Shown: positions 25,641 through 34,218, counted from the stretch's first letter. The stretch is DNA of 64,000 bases from Bradyrhizobium iriomotense (GCF_030160715.1 NZ_BSOW01000014.1:124001-188000), one strand, 5' to 3'. Notes: generated by a model from the sequence alone, not told the origin. Made by a program: numbers and translations.

Positions 25641-25832
25641 ATGGCGATGGATGACGACGACCGGCCGCGCAAGAAGGTCAGCCACGAGATCGGACAGGAC
25701 CTCTCACTGTTATCGGTCGAGGAATTGACCGAGCGCATCGCGCTGCTGCAATCCGAGATCGCAAGGCTCGAGGAAGCGGCAACCAAGAAGCGCGCCTCGC
25801 GCGACGCCGCGAACAGCATTTTCAAGTCGTAG
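25641..25832 (+). CDS. DUF1192 family small protein
   Basis: Protein of 63 aa of a family restricted to alphaproteobacteria. The core is LSLLSVEELTERIALLQSEIARLEEAATKK, a predicted coiled coil that may mediate oligomerisation, with an acidic MDDDDRPRKK start. ATG 25641 is preceded by GGAGGAG. No function is known. It is divergent from the quinone oxidoreductase gene, 104 bases away. Confidence 0.85.
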   Translation: MAMDDDDRPRKKVSHEIGQDLSLLSVEELTERIALLQSEIARLEEAATKKRASRDAANSIFKS

Positions 25833-25848
25833 CAGCCTCACAATAGCT

Positions 25849-25989
25849 GTCGTCCCGGACAAGCGACGCGTAGCGGAGCGTCGATCCGGCACCCATAGCC
25901 ACAGGATTGAGTTTGGCGAACGCTAGGGCCACATCGTCGCGCCATAACACAACCCTGTGGTTATGGGCCCCGGCCTTCGCCGGGGTGAC
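25849..25989. repeat. Palindromic repeat family D, copy 2
   Basis: Left arm GTCGTCCCGGAC...CGATCCGG with inner ACCCATAGCCACAGG; right arm CCTGTGGTTATGGGCCCCGG...CCGGGGTGAC. The inner arms CCATAGCCACAGG and CCTGTGGTTATGG are complementary. More diverged at the outer ends than D1. Confidence 0.8.
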
Positions 25990-26099
25990 GTGTGGAGAGT
26001 TTTGTTCTGCCGTCGGCTCGGCCAATGGCCGACATGGCTAACGAACCCTCAAAAAAATCGCTCGTTTACGCTCGATTAAGCTTTCGCGTTTATGACTGG

Positions 26100-26198
26100 A
26101 ACCGTCCTCGTTTGGACACCGAGTGGCTCCTGTCCACTCTGTTTGACGCCTCCCTGTTATCAACTTTCAAAGCCGCCGGTCTCCGGCGGCTCTTTTTT
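26100..26198 (+). ncRNA. Probable small RNA, suhB/alpha-r8 (MmgR)-like
   Basis: No convincing gene lies in 25833-26348. Here a short hairpin GAGTGG (26121-26126)/CCACTC (26134-26139) is followed by a single-stranded stretch with CCTCCCT (26149-26155), an anti-Shine-Dalgarno-like sequence, then GTTATCAACTTTC and a strong intrinsic terminator. That order matches my recollection of the rhizobial alpha-r8/MmgR family (Rfam suhB RNA), whose exposed CCUCCC pairs with mRNA ribosome sites. A weak promoter, TTTACG and TTTATG (26089-26094) 18 bases apart, would start the RNA near 26101. Family membership is from memory; the 5' end is approximate. Confidence 0.6.
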
Positions 26199-26200
26199 TT
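26172..26200 (+). terminator. Rho-independent terminator of the small RNA
   Basis: Perfect stem GCCGCCGG/CCGGCGGC (26172-26179 and 26183-26190) with a three-base loop, followed by TCTTTTTTTT. It is the strongest intrinsic terminator in the window on the plus strand. Confidence 0.9.
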
Positions 26201-26348
26201 GCGCTGCGTGTCCCGCCTTGGCGCAACGAGGCGCGGAAACCATAAACGCGGTTGCTGCTGGACTTCGCGCCGCCCTCGCGCAATGATTTGTTCATCATAA
26301 GCCGGCGCCAAAGCCGGATGGTAAACAGTTGCGTAAGGGGCGCTATCC

Positions 26349-26858
26349 ATGGAACGTTTGCAGGTCGACGGCGCTCTCGTTCAACTCAGCGAACGATTCA
26401 CCAATTCGGCGGCGTTCGGCGCCTTGTTCCGCGAAGGCATGGACCTGGTCGAGGAGACCGCCGCCTATCTCGACGGCGCCGGGCGTACCGAGGCCAAGGC
26501 GCTCGACCGCGCCGTCAGCCTGACCTACGCGACCGAAAGCATGCGTCTCACCACCCGCCTGATGCAGCTGGCATCCTGGCTGCTGCTGCACCGCGCGGTA
26601 AAGGAAGGCGAGATGACGCTGGTCCAGGCCAACCGCGAAAAGACCAAGGTCAAGCTGACCGCGGCCGATCCCGGCCCCGCCGACACGATCGAGAAGCTGC
26701 CGCAGCAATTGCAGGACCTGATCACCCGCTCGATGAGCCTGCAAACGCGCGTGCGACGCCTCGACACCAGCATCCACACCCCGCCGGCGGACCGCATGCC
26801 GATCGGCAATCCCCTGGTGCCCCAGCTCAACGCGCTCAAGGCTGCGTTCGAGGGGTAG
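26349..26858 (+). CDS. DUF1465 family protein
   Basis: Protein of 169 aa conserved across alphaproteobacteria, with the family opening LSERFTNSAAFGALFREGMDLVEE and a long helical core (TESMRLTTRLMQLASWLLLHRAV). No enzymatic motif is seen. Members lie near cell-envelope or regulatory genes in other genomes, but the function is unestablished. The start at 26349 follows GGGGCGCT. It ends 68 bases before a bidirectional terminator. Confidence 0.85.
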   Translation: MERLQVDGALVQLSERFTNSAAFGALFREGMDLVEETAAYLDGAGRTEAKALDRAVSLTYATESMRLTTRLMQLASWLLLHRAVKEGEMTLVQANREKTKVKLTAADPGPADTIEKLPQQLQDLITRSMSLQTRVRRLDTSIHTPPADRMPIGNPLVPQLNALKAAFEG

Positions 26859-26878
26859 GCTCTATACCAACTCTCTTC

Positions 26879-26916
26879 GTCATTCCGGGGCGCCCGAAGG
26901 GCGAGCCCCGAATGAC
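26879..26916. repeat. Palindromic repeat family C, half copy
   Basis: One hairpin only: GTCATTCCGGGGC and GCCCCGAATGAC around CGAAGGGC. It equals one outer end of the family C copies at 3554 and 48340. Confidence 0.7.
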
Positions 26917-26926
26917 AGCTTACAAA

Positions 26927-26960
26927 ACAAAAACGCCCCTGGTCTCCCAGGGGCGTTTTT
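26927..26960. terminator. Bidirectional terminator between DUF1465 and rpmE genes
   Basis: Stem ACGCCCCTGG (26933-26942) with CCAGGGGCGT (26947-26956), flanked by an A-rich tract on the left and T5 on the right. It can end transcripts from both directions, serving rpmE on the minus strand and the DUF1465 gene on the plus strand. Confidence 0.88.
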
Positions 26961-26982
26961 CGTCGCGGCCTGATCGGCCGGA

Positions 26983-27210
26983 TCAATCCTTCTTGAGGAA
27001 GCCCGAGAACTTCTTCTGGAACCGGGAGACGCGGCCGCCGCGGTCCATGATCTGGGCGGAGCCACCGGTCCAGGCCGGGTGCGACTTCGGGTCGATGTCG
27101 AGCTGAAGCCTGTCGCCTTCCTTGCCCCAGGTGGAGCGGGTCTGGTACTCGGTACCGTCGGTCATCACGACGGTAATCGTATGATAATTCGGGTGAATCT
27201 CGGCTTTCAT
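26983..27210 (-). CDS. rpmE: 50S ribosomal protein L31
   Basis: Ribosomal protein bL31 (75 aa), which bridges the subunits. MKAEIHPNYHTITVVMTDGT, then SHPAWTGG and FQKKFSGFL, are hallmark blocks. The zinc cysteines of the C+ form are missing, so this is the zinc-independent C- type. It is divergent from the ABC exporter gene, a neighbourhood I recall as conserved in Bradyrhizobium relatives. Confidence 0.96.
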   Translation of the reverse strand: MKAEIHPNYHTITVVMTDGTEYQTRSTWGKEGDRLQLDIDPKSHPAWTGGSAQIMDRGGRVSRFQKKFSGFLKKD

Positions 27211-27409
27211 GGCAATTCCTCGGCGCCCCGGCGCCTCATTGAGTGGCTAGCGAATGACGGATTTGGGCGGCTCTATACCCCACGAACCCTCGCAAAACAA
27301 GCCATTGCGGGGACTGGCTAACCGGGCTTGCCCCTAAGGGACAGCCCGGATTTGCCACCATCCTTGCCCCGGCCTATTGGGAGCGGAGCAATCCAATGGG
27401 TCGGATCTC

Positions 27410-29260
27410 ATGAGCGCAGTGGAACGGCTTGATGACCGGGACGTCGATCAGCCCGAGATGAACGCCGCGGACACCCCATCGATCGAGGCCGAGCTGATCG
27501 AGCAGCCGGCCAAGAGCCGGGCAAAGCTGCGCCCGCTGATGGCGCTTGCGCCCTATGTGGCCCGCTATCGCGGCCGCGCGGCGCTTGCGTTCGTCGCGCT
27601 GACGATTGCCGCGCTGACCACGCTGCTGGTGCCGGTCGCTGTGCGGCGGATGATCGATTTCGGCTTCACGCCGGAAGGCATCGCGCTGATCAACAGCTAT
27701 TTTGCCGTGATGATCGCGGTCGTCGCGGTGCTCGCCCTGGCAAGCGCGGCGCGCTACTACCTCGTGATGACGATCGGCGAGCGCATCGTCGCCGATCTCA
27801 GGCGCGACGTGTTCAGCCATCTGCTCTCGCTTTCGCCGACCTTCTTCGATGCTGCGCGCAGCGGCGAGCTGGTCTCGCGGCTCACCGCCGACACCACCCA
27901 GATCAAGTCCGCGGTCGGCGCCTCGGTGTCGATCGCGCTGCGCAACATGATGATGTTTCTGGGCGCGGTCGCGATGATGGTGATCACGAGCCCGCGGCTC
28001 TCCGGCTTCGTGCTGCTCGCCATTCCCTTGATCGTGCTGCCGCTGGTCGCCTTCGGACGCTGGGTGCGGCGGCTGTCGCGCAACGCGCAGGATACGCTCG
28101 CGGACGCTTCGGCCTACGCCTCCGAGCTGGTCGGCGCCATTCGCACCGTGCAGGCCTATACCAGCGAGCAGCTCGCCGGAAAGCGCTTCGGCGGCGAGGT
28201 CGAGCAGGCCTATGAAGCGGCACGCACCTCGACACAGGCGCGCGCGGTGCTGACCGCCATCATCATCTTCATCGTGTTCACCAGCGTGGTCGCGATCCTC
28301 TGGATCGGCTCGCATGACGTCCTGATCGGCTCCATCACGCCCGGCCGTCTCGGCCAGTTCGTGCTCTATACGGCTTTCGCGGCCGCCGGCCTCGGCCAGC
28401 TCAGCGAAGTCTGGGGCGAGGTCGCGGCGGCCTCCGGTGCTGCCGAGCGCCTGTTCGAGATCTTGCATGTGCAGCCCGAAATCACCGCGCCGGCGATGCC
28501 GCGTGCGCTGCCACAGCCTGCGCGCGGCGAGGTCGGCTTCGACAAGGTGAGCTTCGCCTATCCGGCGCGGCCCGACGTCAAGGTGCTCGATGGCGTCTCG
28601 CTCAACGTGCGCCCCGGCGAGAAGGTCGCGATCGTCGGCCCGTCCGGTGCCGGCAAGAGCACGCTGTTTCATCTCCTGCTGCGGTTCTACGATCCGAAGC
28701 TGGGCGCTATCTCGCTCGACGGCGTGCCGGTCAAATCGGCCGATCCGCGCGAGCTGCGAGCGCGCATCGCGCTGGTGCCGCAGGACTCGGTGGTGTTCGC
28801 CGCCACCGCGCGCGAGAACATCCGCTTCGGCCGGCCCGATGCGACCGATGCCGAGGTCGAGCGCGCCGCCGAGCTTGCGCATGCCGCCGAGTTCATCCGC
28901 CGCCTGCCGGAAGGTTTTGAGACCCCGCTCGGCGAGCGCGGCGTGACGCTTTCGGGCGGCCAGCGCCAGCGTATCGCGATCGCGCGCGCGATCCTGCGCG
29001 ACGCGCCGCTGCTGCTGCTCGACGAGGCGACCTCGTCGCTGGATGCGGAGAGCGAGACACTGGTGCAGACCGCGCTGGAAGAGCTGATGAGCCATCGCAC
29101 CACGATCGTGATCGCACACCGCCTCGCGACGGTGCTGTCATGCGACCGCATTTTGGTGATGGACCAGGGCCGGATCGTCGAGCAGGGCTCGCATGCCGAG
29201 CTGGTGGCTGCGAACGGGCTTTATGCGCGGCTGGCAAGGTTGCAGTTCGAGGGGGCGTGA
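27410..29260 (+). CDS. ABC exporter, fused permease and ATPase (B family)
   Basis: Half-transporter of 616 aa: an N-terminal extension of about 45 residues, a six-helix exporter membrane domain (about 50-330), then an ATPase domain with Walker A GPSGAGKST from residue 410, signature LSGGQRQR from 514, Walker B LLLLDEATSSLD and the H-loop in IAHR. It functions as a homodimer that exports a hydrophobic substrate or lipid from the inner membrane; the family includes MsbA-like and multidrug pumps and the cargo cannot be told here. I chose ATG 27410; an in-frame TTG at 27377 is possible. Confidence 0.92.
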   Translation: MSAVERLDDRDVDQPEMNAADTPSIEAELIEQPAKSRAKLRPLMALAPYVARYRGRAALAFVALTIAALTTLLVPVAVRRMIDFGFTPEGIALINSYFAVMIAVVAVLALASAARYYLVMTIGERIVADLRRDVFSHLLSLSPTFFDAARSGELVSRLTADTTQIKSAVGASVSIALRNMMMFLGAVAMMVITSPRLSGFVLLAIPLIVLPLVAFGRWVRRLSRNAQDTLADASAYASELVGAIRTVQAYTSEQLAGKRFGGEVEQAYEAARTSTQARAVLTAIIIFIVFTSVVAILWIGSHDVLIGSITPGRLGQFVLYTAFAAAGLGQLSEVWGEVAAASGAAERLFEILHVQPEITAPAMPRALPQPARGEVGFDKVSFAYPARPDVKVLDGVSLNVRPGEKVAIVGPSGAGKSTLFHLLLRFYDPKLGAISLDGVPVKSADPRELRARIALVPQDSVVFAATARENIRFGRPDATDAEVERAAELAHAAEFIRRLPEGFETPLGERGVTLSGGQRQRIAIARAILRDAPLLLLDEATSSLDAESETLVQTALEELMSHRTTIVIAHRLATVLSCDRILVMDQGRIVEQGSHAELVAANGLYARLARLQFEGA

Positions 29261-29289
29261 GGCGTCCCGACTGCTACCTCGTTCACGGT

Positions 29290-29390
29290 GTCATCACCCG
29301 CGAAAGCGGGTGATCCAGTATTCCAGAGACAGTGCGAGGATACGGAGAGGCCGCGGCGTACTGGATGCCCCGGTCGAGCCGGGGCATGAC
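29290..29390. repeat. Palindromic repeat family A, copy 3
   Basis: Outer arms GTCATCACCCGCG...CGGGTGAT and GGATGCCCCGG...CCGGGGCATGAC; inner CCAGTATTCC / CGTACTGG. It fills part of the gap after the ABC exporter gene. Confidence 0.85.
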
Positions 29391-29521
29391 TGCGGAGAGG
29401 GCCCGGATTGCTCAGCTACGCCCGCAAATGATTGAGTTTGAGACACTTACGTCCCGGCGCCGACGATGGCGGCGCTACTTTGCATGGGGTTGTTTTCGAC
29501 ATTTTGATTGGGAGGCCTGCC

Positions 29522-29965
29522 TTACGGCTTCCATTCCATCCGCAGCACCGGTCGGCCCGAGGTCGGGTTCACGTCGTCGCCGGCATGGGCAAAGCCGTTG
29601 CGCTCGTAGAAGCGGATGGCGCGGGTGTTGTCCTTATTGACGAGCAATGTGACGCGAGTGGGCGAGAGGCGCTTGGCCTCGTCGACCAGAAGCCGCGCGG
29701 CATCCGAGCCCCATTGTCCGGGGTCGACCACGAGCTGGTCGAGATAGCCTTCGCCGTCGATGGTGACGAAGCCGATCAGCGCGCCGTCCTGCTCGACGAC
29801 GACAATCGAGGCCTTCGGCACCAGATCCTTGCGCCAGCGCTCGCGCCACCAGTCCAGCCGCGCCGCGAAGTCGATCTGCGGATAGGCCTGCTGCCAGGTG
29901 CGATGCCACAGCTCGATGGCCGCCGCCTCGTCCTCGGCGCGATAGAGGCGGAGGTCGAAGCTCAC
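29522..29965 (-). CDS. GNAT-family N-acetyltransferase
   Basis: Acetyl-CoA-dependent acyltransferase of 147 aa. The GNAT fold is recognisable from LYRAEDEAAAIELWHRTW at the N terminus, the strand GYLDQLVVDPGQWGSDAARLLVDEAK with the acetyl-CoA pyrophosphate loop (here GQWGSD, a weak match to Q/RxxGxG/A), and LLVNKDNTRAIRFYERNGF at the end. The substrate is unknown. The start is GTG 29965, which overlaps the TAG stop of the upstream OmpA-domain gene by one base, so the two are translationally coupled. Confidence 0.87.
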   Translation of the reverse strand: MSFDLRLYRAEDEAAAIELWHRTWQQAYPQIDFAARLDWWRERWRKDLVPKASIVVVEQDGALIGFVTIDGEGYLDQLVVDPGQWGSDAARLLVDEAKRLSPTRVTLLVNKDNTRAIRFYERNGFAHAGDDVNPTSGRPVLRMEWKP

Positions 29966-30993
29966 TATCGCTCCGTCAGCTTCAGCTCGATGCGGCGGTT
30001 TCGCTTGAAGGCGTCTTCCGTGTTGCCGGTATCGAGCGGCTGGAATTCGGCAAAGCCGGCCGCGACCAGGCGCTCGGCGGGCACGCCGAGCGAGATCAGA
30101 TACTGCACCACCGAGATGGCCCGGGCCGAGGACAATTCCCAGTTGGACTTGAAGTTGGCGCCGCTGACCGGCCGCACGTCGGTGTGGCCGTCGACGCGCA
30201 GCACCCAGGCGATCTCGTTCGGGATCTTGTTGTTCAGCTCGATCAGCGCGTTCGCCACCGTGTCGAGCTCGGCGCGGCCCTCGGGCAACAGTGTCGCCTG
30301 GCCGGTGTCGAAGAACACTTCGGACTGGAACACGAAGCGGTCGCCGACGACGCGGATGTCGGGTCGGTTGCCGAGGATGGCGCGCAGGCGTCCGAAGAAT
30401 TCCGAGCGGTAGCGCGACAATTCCTGCACGCGCTGGGCCAAAGCAACATTCAAGCGAGAACCCAGATCGGCAATCCGGGTCTGCGATTCCTTGTCACGCT
30501 TCTCGGAGGCGTCGAGCGCTTCCTCGAGCGCAGCCAGTTGCCGCCGTAGCGCGCTGATCTGCTGGTTCAGCACCTCGATCTGCGCCAGTGCCCGCGCGGA
30601 CACCTGCTTCTCGGAGTCCAATGCCTTGCTGAGCTCGGTCGTCTTGCCCTGCGCGTCGTTGCCGGCATTCGCGAGCCCCTCATAGAGGCCCTTCAGGCGG
30701 TTCCGTTCGGTCTCGGCGGAGGCGAGCCCGGCCTTGAGCTGCGCGACCTGGTCGTCGAGGCTGAGCTTGCCGAGCTTTTCCAGCGACAGCAGCTCGTTGA
30801 GCTGCGCGATCTTGGCGTTGAGCTGCTCCAGCGCCTTGTCCTTGCCGGTGACCTCCTGCGACAGGAAGAACTGCACGACCAGGAAGACCGAGAGCAGGAA
30901 CACGATCGACAGCACCAGCGTCGACAGCGCATCGACGAATCCGGGCCAGTAGTTGAAGGGGCCTTCGCTGCGGCGGGCGCGGGCAAGAGGCAT
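29965..30993 (-). CDS. MotB/OmpA-domain inner-membrane protein
   Basis: Protein of 342 aa built like a MotB/TolR-type stator subunit. One membrane segment (about residues 19-50) is preceded by PGFVDALS, placing Asp21 where MotB carries its proton-binding aspartate. A long coiled coil follows (about 50-200), then a C-terminal OmpA/MotB peptidoglycan-binding domain with VDGHTDVRPV and NWELSSARAISVVQYL. It is too different from true MotB to call it flagellar. ATG 30993 follows GGAG ten bases upstream; the upstream open frame lies in repeat sequence. The partner channel gene is 163 bases upstream on the same strand. Confidence 0.85.
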   Translation of the reverse strand: MPLARARRSEGPFNYWPGFVDALSTLVLSIVFLLSVFLVVQFFLSQEVTGKDKALEQLNAKIAQLNELLSLEKLGKLSLDDQVAQLKAGLASAETERNRLKGLYEGLANAGNDAQGKTTELSKALDSEKQVSARALAQIEVLNQQISALRRQLAALEEALDASEKRDKESQTRIADLGSRLNVALAQRVQELSRYRSEFFGRLRAILGNRPDIRVVGDRFVFQSEVFFDTGQATLLPEGRAELDTVANALIELNNKIPNEIAWVLRVDGHTDVRPVSGANFKSNWELSSARAISVVQYLISLGVPAERLVAAGFAEFQPLDTGNTEDAFKRNRRIELKLTER

Positions 30994-31013
30994 CTCGTCT
31001 GTCTCCACTTTCG

Positions 31014-31144
31014 TATCCCGGACGCGGTGCAGCGCCTTGGCGGTGCACCGCAGAACCGGGACCCAGTGCTTCACGCGTAAGGTACTGGGCCCCGGCTCAG
31101 CAGCGCATCACTGCGTGCTGCGCTGCTGAGCCGGGGCGCGATAC
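31014..31144. repeat. Palindromic repeat family E, copy 1
   Basis: Two hairpins. The second, 31090-31136, is an 18-base perfect stem (CCCCGGCTCAGCAGCGCA with its complement). The first contains GCGGTGCA..TGCACCGC and an ACCGGGACCCAG join also found in copy 2 (50773-50892). It lies between the MotA-like and MotB-like genes. Confidence 0.75.
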
Positions 31145-31156
31145 CTCAATTAGTCC

Positions 31157-32188
31157 TCAACTCTTCTCCGGCTGGCGGGCGAGGCGCTCGAGCAGGCGGC
31201 GGATCTCGCGGTTCTGCTCGCCCTGGCCGTCGGCCCATTCGCGGATCATCTGTTGCTCGGTGCGCATGTGCGAGACCAGCGCCTGGATGGCCTCGGCAAG
31301 GCTTGCCATCGCCGCGGTCGTGCCGCGGCTGGCATTGCCTTCCTCGAGCACCGAGCGCAACCGTTCGACCGCCGCCTGGAGCTCGCCGGAGGCGACCCCG
31401 CCGCCGTTGGCGACGGCCGCCACCTCGCCGCTGCCATATTCGCGCACGGTGGTGGCGAGCCAGTCTTCGAGGTCGGTGTAGAACCGGTTTTGGGCCTGGC
31501 TCGATTGCAGGTCGAGGAAGCCGAGGATCAGCGAGCCGGCAAGGCCGAACAAGGAGCTCGAGAACGAGATGCCCATGCCGCCGAGCGGGGCGGCGAGGCC
31601 TTCCTTGAGGGTGTCGAACAAAGCGCCGGCGTCGCCGCCGACCTTCAGCCCGTCGATCACTTTGCCGACCGAGCCCACGGTCTCGATCAGGCCCCAGAAG
31701 GTGCCGAGCAGGCCGAGGAAGACGAGCAATCCGGTCATATAGCGGGAGATGTCGCGGGCCTCGTCCAGGCGGGTCGCGATTGAATCGAGCAGGTGCCGCA
31801 TGGTCGTCTGGGTGATGCTCATCCGCCCGGAGCGCTCGCCGCCGAGGATTGCCGCCATCGGCGCCAGCAGTCTCGGGTGGCGCGAGGGCGCCAGGCCGGG
31901 ATCGGCGATGCGGAAATTGTTGACCCAGGAGACCTCGGGATAGAGCCGGATCACCTGGCGGAAGGCCAGGATGATGCCGATGAACAGCACGCCCCCGATC
32001 AGGGCGTTGAGGCCGGGATTGGCGAAGAAGGCGGTGATGATCTGCTTGTAGAGCACCACGCCGACCAGCGAGCAGAGCACCAGAAACACCAGCATCCGCA
32101 CCAGGAACACGCTGGGGGAGGACAGTTTGATGAACTCGATGTCCATGTGGGAGCGGGGCGAAGTGCCAGGCGGCATGGCCGATGTCAT
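31157..32188 (-). CDS. MotA/TolQ/ExbB-family proton channel protein
   Basis: Inner-membrane protein of 343 aa. Four hydrophobic segments are seen (about residues 30-52, 65-90, 160-185 and 205-232); the third and fourth match the conserved pore helices of MotA/TolQ/ExbB (GLLGTFWGLIETVGSVG and GMGISFSSSLFGLAGSLILG). A long C-terminal cytoplasmic part with heptad character follows. With the MotB/OmpA-domain partner it should form an ion-driven complex that pushes on the cell wall. True flagellar genes and Tol/Exb genes are absent from the window, so the role is open. Confidence 0.87.
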   Translation of the reverse strand: MTSAMPPGTSPRSHMDIEFIKLSSPSVFLVRMLVFLVLCSLVGVVLYKQIITAFFANPGLNALIGGVLFIGIILAFRQVIRLYPEVSWVNNFRIADPGLAPSRHPRLLAPMAAILGGERSGRMSITQTTMRHLLDSIATRLDEARDISRYMTGLLVFLGLLGTFWGLIETVGSVGKVIDGLKVGGDAGALFDTLKEGLAAPLGGMGISFSSSLFGLAGSLILGFLDLQSSQAQNRFYTDLEDWLATTVREYGSGEVAAVANGGGVASGELQAAVERLRSVLEEGNASRGTTAAMASLAEAIQALVSHMRTEQQMIREWADGQGEQNREIRRLLERLARQPEKS

Positions 32189-32359
32189 CCGTGCGAAACC
32201 TCAAATTGCGGCCCGCACTATGGCACAGCGCGAGCGCAAAAAAAGCTGGGAGGGGCCGATTTCGGGGCAGGACAGGGAACCCAAAGCTGAAACCGGGCTT
32301 TGAAGCTTACGTATCTTGCAAGACTTCGGCGTTTCACAGGCTCAAGTCGGATTTTTTGC

Positions 32360-33178
32360 ATGACGACCTATCTCGGGGCGCTTGCCATCATCGCGCTGTC
32401 GCTCGCGCTTCTGATGGCGCTTGCCTGGGTCGTGCGCGAACGGACCGGCAATTCCGGCTGGGTCGATACTGTCTGGACGTTTTCCGTCGGGCTGGTCGGC
32501 GCCGGCAGCGCGCTCTGGCCGGTCTTTGGCCATGCGCCCAACGCACGACAATGGCTGGTCGCGGGGCTGGTGGCGCTGTGGTCAGTTCGGCTCGGCACGC
32601 ATATCGCGATCCGCACCAAAGGCATTTCCGACGATCCGCGCTATGCCGCGTTTGCGAAGGAGTGGGGGTTTGATGCGCCGCGGCGGATGTTCATCTTCCT
32701 CCAGAACCAGGCGCTCGGCTCGGTGCCGCTGGTGTTTGCGGTCTTCGTTGCCGCGCATGTCCCAGAGCCCGCCTTGCGCGTCCAGGACTTTCTGGGCGCG
32801 GCCATCCTGTTGATCGGCATCCTCGGCGAAGGGCTGGCGGATGCGCAGTTGCGGTGGTTCAGGCAGGACCCGGTCAACGCAGGCCAGGTCTGCGATGTCG
32901 GCCTGTGGCGCTGGTCGCGCCATCCCAACTACTTCTTCGAATGGTTGTGCTGGCTCGCCTATCCCGTGATCGGCCTTGCGACCGGCTACGCATGGGGCTG
33001 GGCGAGCGTGCTCGCGCCGGTCTTCATGTACTGGATCCTGGTCCACGTCACCGGCATCCCCCCGCTGGAGCAGCAGATGCTGCGCTCGCGCGGCGAGCGC
33101 TATCGGGCCTACCAGGCGCGAACCAGCGCCTTCTTTCCATTGCCGCCCAAAGCCATGGTCAAGGGAGTGACCGCATGA
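32360..33178 (+). CDS. DUF1295 membrane protein (steroid-5-alpha-reductase-like fold)
   Basis: Integral membrane protein of 272 aa with six or seven hydrophobic segments. The C-terminal block LWRWSRHPNYFFEWLCWLAY is the DUF1295/isoprenylcysteine methyltransferase-like signature, and GIPPLEQQMLRSRGERYRAYQ follows. The relatives reduce double bonds or methylate prenyl groups, so a lipid substrate is likely but not proven. ATG 32360 was chosen at the first membrane segment. Its stop overlaps the start of the next gene (ATGA), so the two proteins are coupled and probably act in the same lipid pathway. Confidence 0.87.
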   Translation: MTTYLGALAIIALSLALLMALAWVVRERTGNSGWVDTVWTFSVGLVGAGSALWPVFGHAPNARQWLVAGLVALWSVRLGTHIAIRTKGISDDPRYAAFAKEWGFDAPRRMFIFLQNQALGSVPLVFAVFVAAHVPEPALRVQDFLGAAILLIGILGEGLADAQLRWFRQDPVNAGQVCDVGLWRWSRHPNYFFEWLCWLAYPVIGLATGYAWGWASVLAPVFMYWILVHVTGIPPLEQQMLRSRGERYRAYQARTSAFFPLPPKAMVKGVTA

Positions 33179-34218
33179 GCTTCGTCTCCGCCATCATCGG
33201 CACCGCCGAGCGCGTGCCGCTGCCGGACGTCGTCGTCCGCGCCGCGATCCAGCGGCTGTGCTCGCGTACCGCGACCCGCCTTGCCGGCCACACCGCGGCG
33301 GATGACACGGCGTTCGTCGGCCAGATGATGCTGCGGCCGATCGCCGAGCATGCCGATACCGCCAACACCCAGCACTACGAGGTGCCATCCGCCTTCTTCG
33401 CATCCGTGCTCGGCCCCAACCGCAAATACTCGTCCTGCTTCTACAAGACGGCTGCGACCACATTGCAGGAGGCGGAAGAGGAAGGCTTGCGCCAGACCGT
33501 CGCGCATGCCGACCTCGCCGATGGGCTGTCGATCCTCGAGCTCGGCTGCGGCTGGGGTTCGCTGTCGCTCTGGATGGCGCGGCAGTTCCCGCATGCCGAG
33601 GTGACGGCGGTCTCGAACTCGCATTCGCAGCGCGACTATATCGAGGAGGAGGCGCGGCTGCGCGGCCTCAAAAATCTTCGCGTCGTTACGTCCGACATGA
33701 ACGTGTTCGCGCCCGACCGCCGGTTCGATCGCATCGTCTCGGTGGAGATGTTCGAGCACATGATGAACTGGCGCAAGCTGCTGACGAACGTCCGCTCCTG
33801 GCTCGATGCCGACGGACGCTTCTTCATGCACATCTTCACCCATCGCTCCGGCTCGTATCTGTTCGACCGCACCGACCGCGACGACTGGATCGCGCAGCAT
33901 TTCTTCACCGGCGGCGTGATGCCGAGCCATCACCTCGTCAGGCAATATGGCGACCTGTTCGAGGTCGAGAAGGAATGGTGCTGGAGCGGCACGCATTATC
34001 AGCGCACCGCGAACGACTGGCTGGCCAATTTCGACCGCAACCGCGAGGCGATCGAAGCGGCCCTGCGCCCGGTCTATGGCCATGAGACCGCGCTGTGGAT
34101 GCGGCGCTGGCGCTGGTTCTTCCTCGCCACCGCTGGCCTGTTCGGTCACGCCGACGGCACCGAATGGGGCGTCAGCCATTACCGGTTGAAGGCTGCGGGA
34201 CAGGGCGGGTTCTCATAA
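33175..34218 (+). CDS. Cyclopropane-fatty-acid-synthase-like SAM methyltransferase
   Basis: Methyltransferase of 347 aa in the CFA synthase/mycolic acid methyltransferase family. The SAM-binding motif ILELGCGWGSLSLWMARQFP is clear, with VSNSHSQRDYIEEEA and SVEMFEHMMNWRKLL after it. The N-terminal phospholipid-binding domain of E. coli Cfa is reduced to about 115 residues beginning near QHYEVPSAFFA. It probably modifies unsaturated lipid chains in the inner membrane. Overlap with DUF1295 at ATGA shows coupling. Confidence 0.88.
   Translation: MSFVSAIIGTAERVPLPDVVVRAAIQRLCSRTATRLAGHTAADDTAFVGQMMLRPIAEHADTANTQHYEVPSAFFASVLGPNRKYSSCFYKTAATTLQEAEEEGLRQTVAHADLADGLSILELGCGWGSLSLWMARQFPHAEVTAVSNSHSQRDYIEEEARLRGLKNLRVVTSDMNVFAPDRRFDRIVSVEMFEHMMNWRKLLTNVRSWLDADGRFFMHIFTHRSGSYLFDRTDRDDWIAQHFFTGGVMPSHHLVRQYGDLFEVEKEWCWSGTHYQRTANDWLANFDRNREAIEAALRPVYGHETALWMRRWRWFFLATAGLFGHADGTEWGVSHYRLKAAGQGGFS

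Noticed and set aside
29965..32188. Zorya-type defence system
   Set aside because: The MotA/MotB-like pair lacks the ZorC, ZorD or ZorE genes; the neighbours are a GNAT gene and lipid enzymes.
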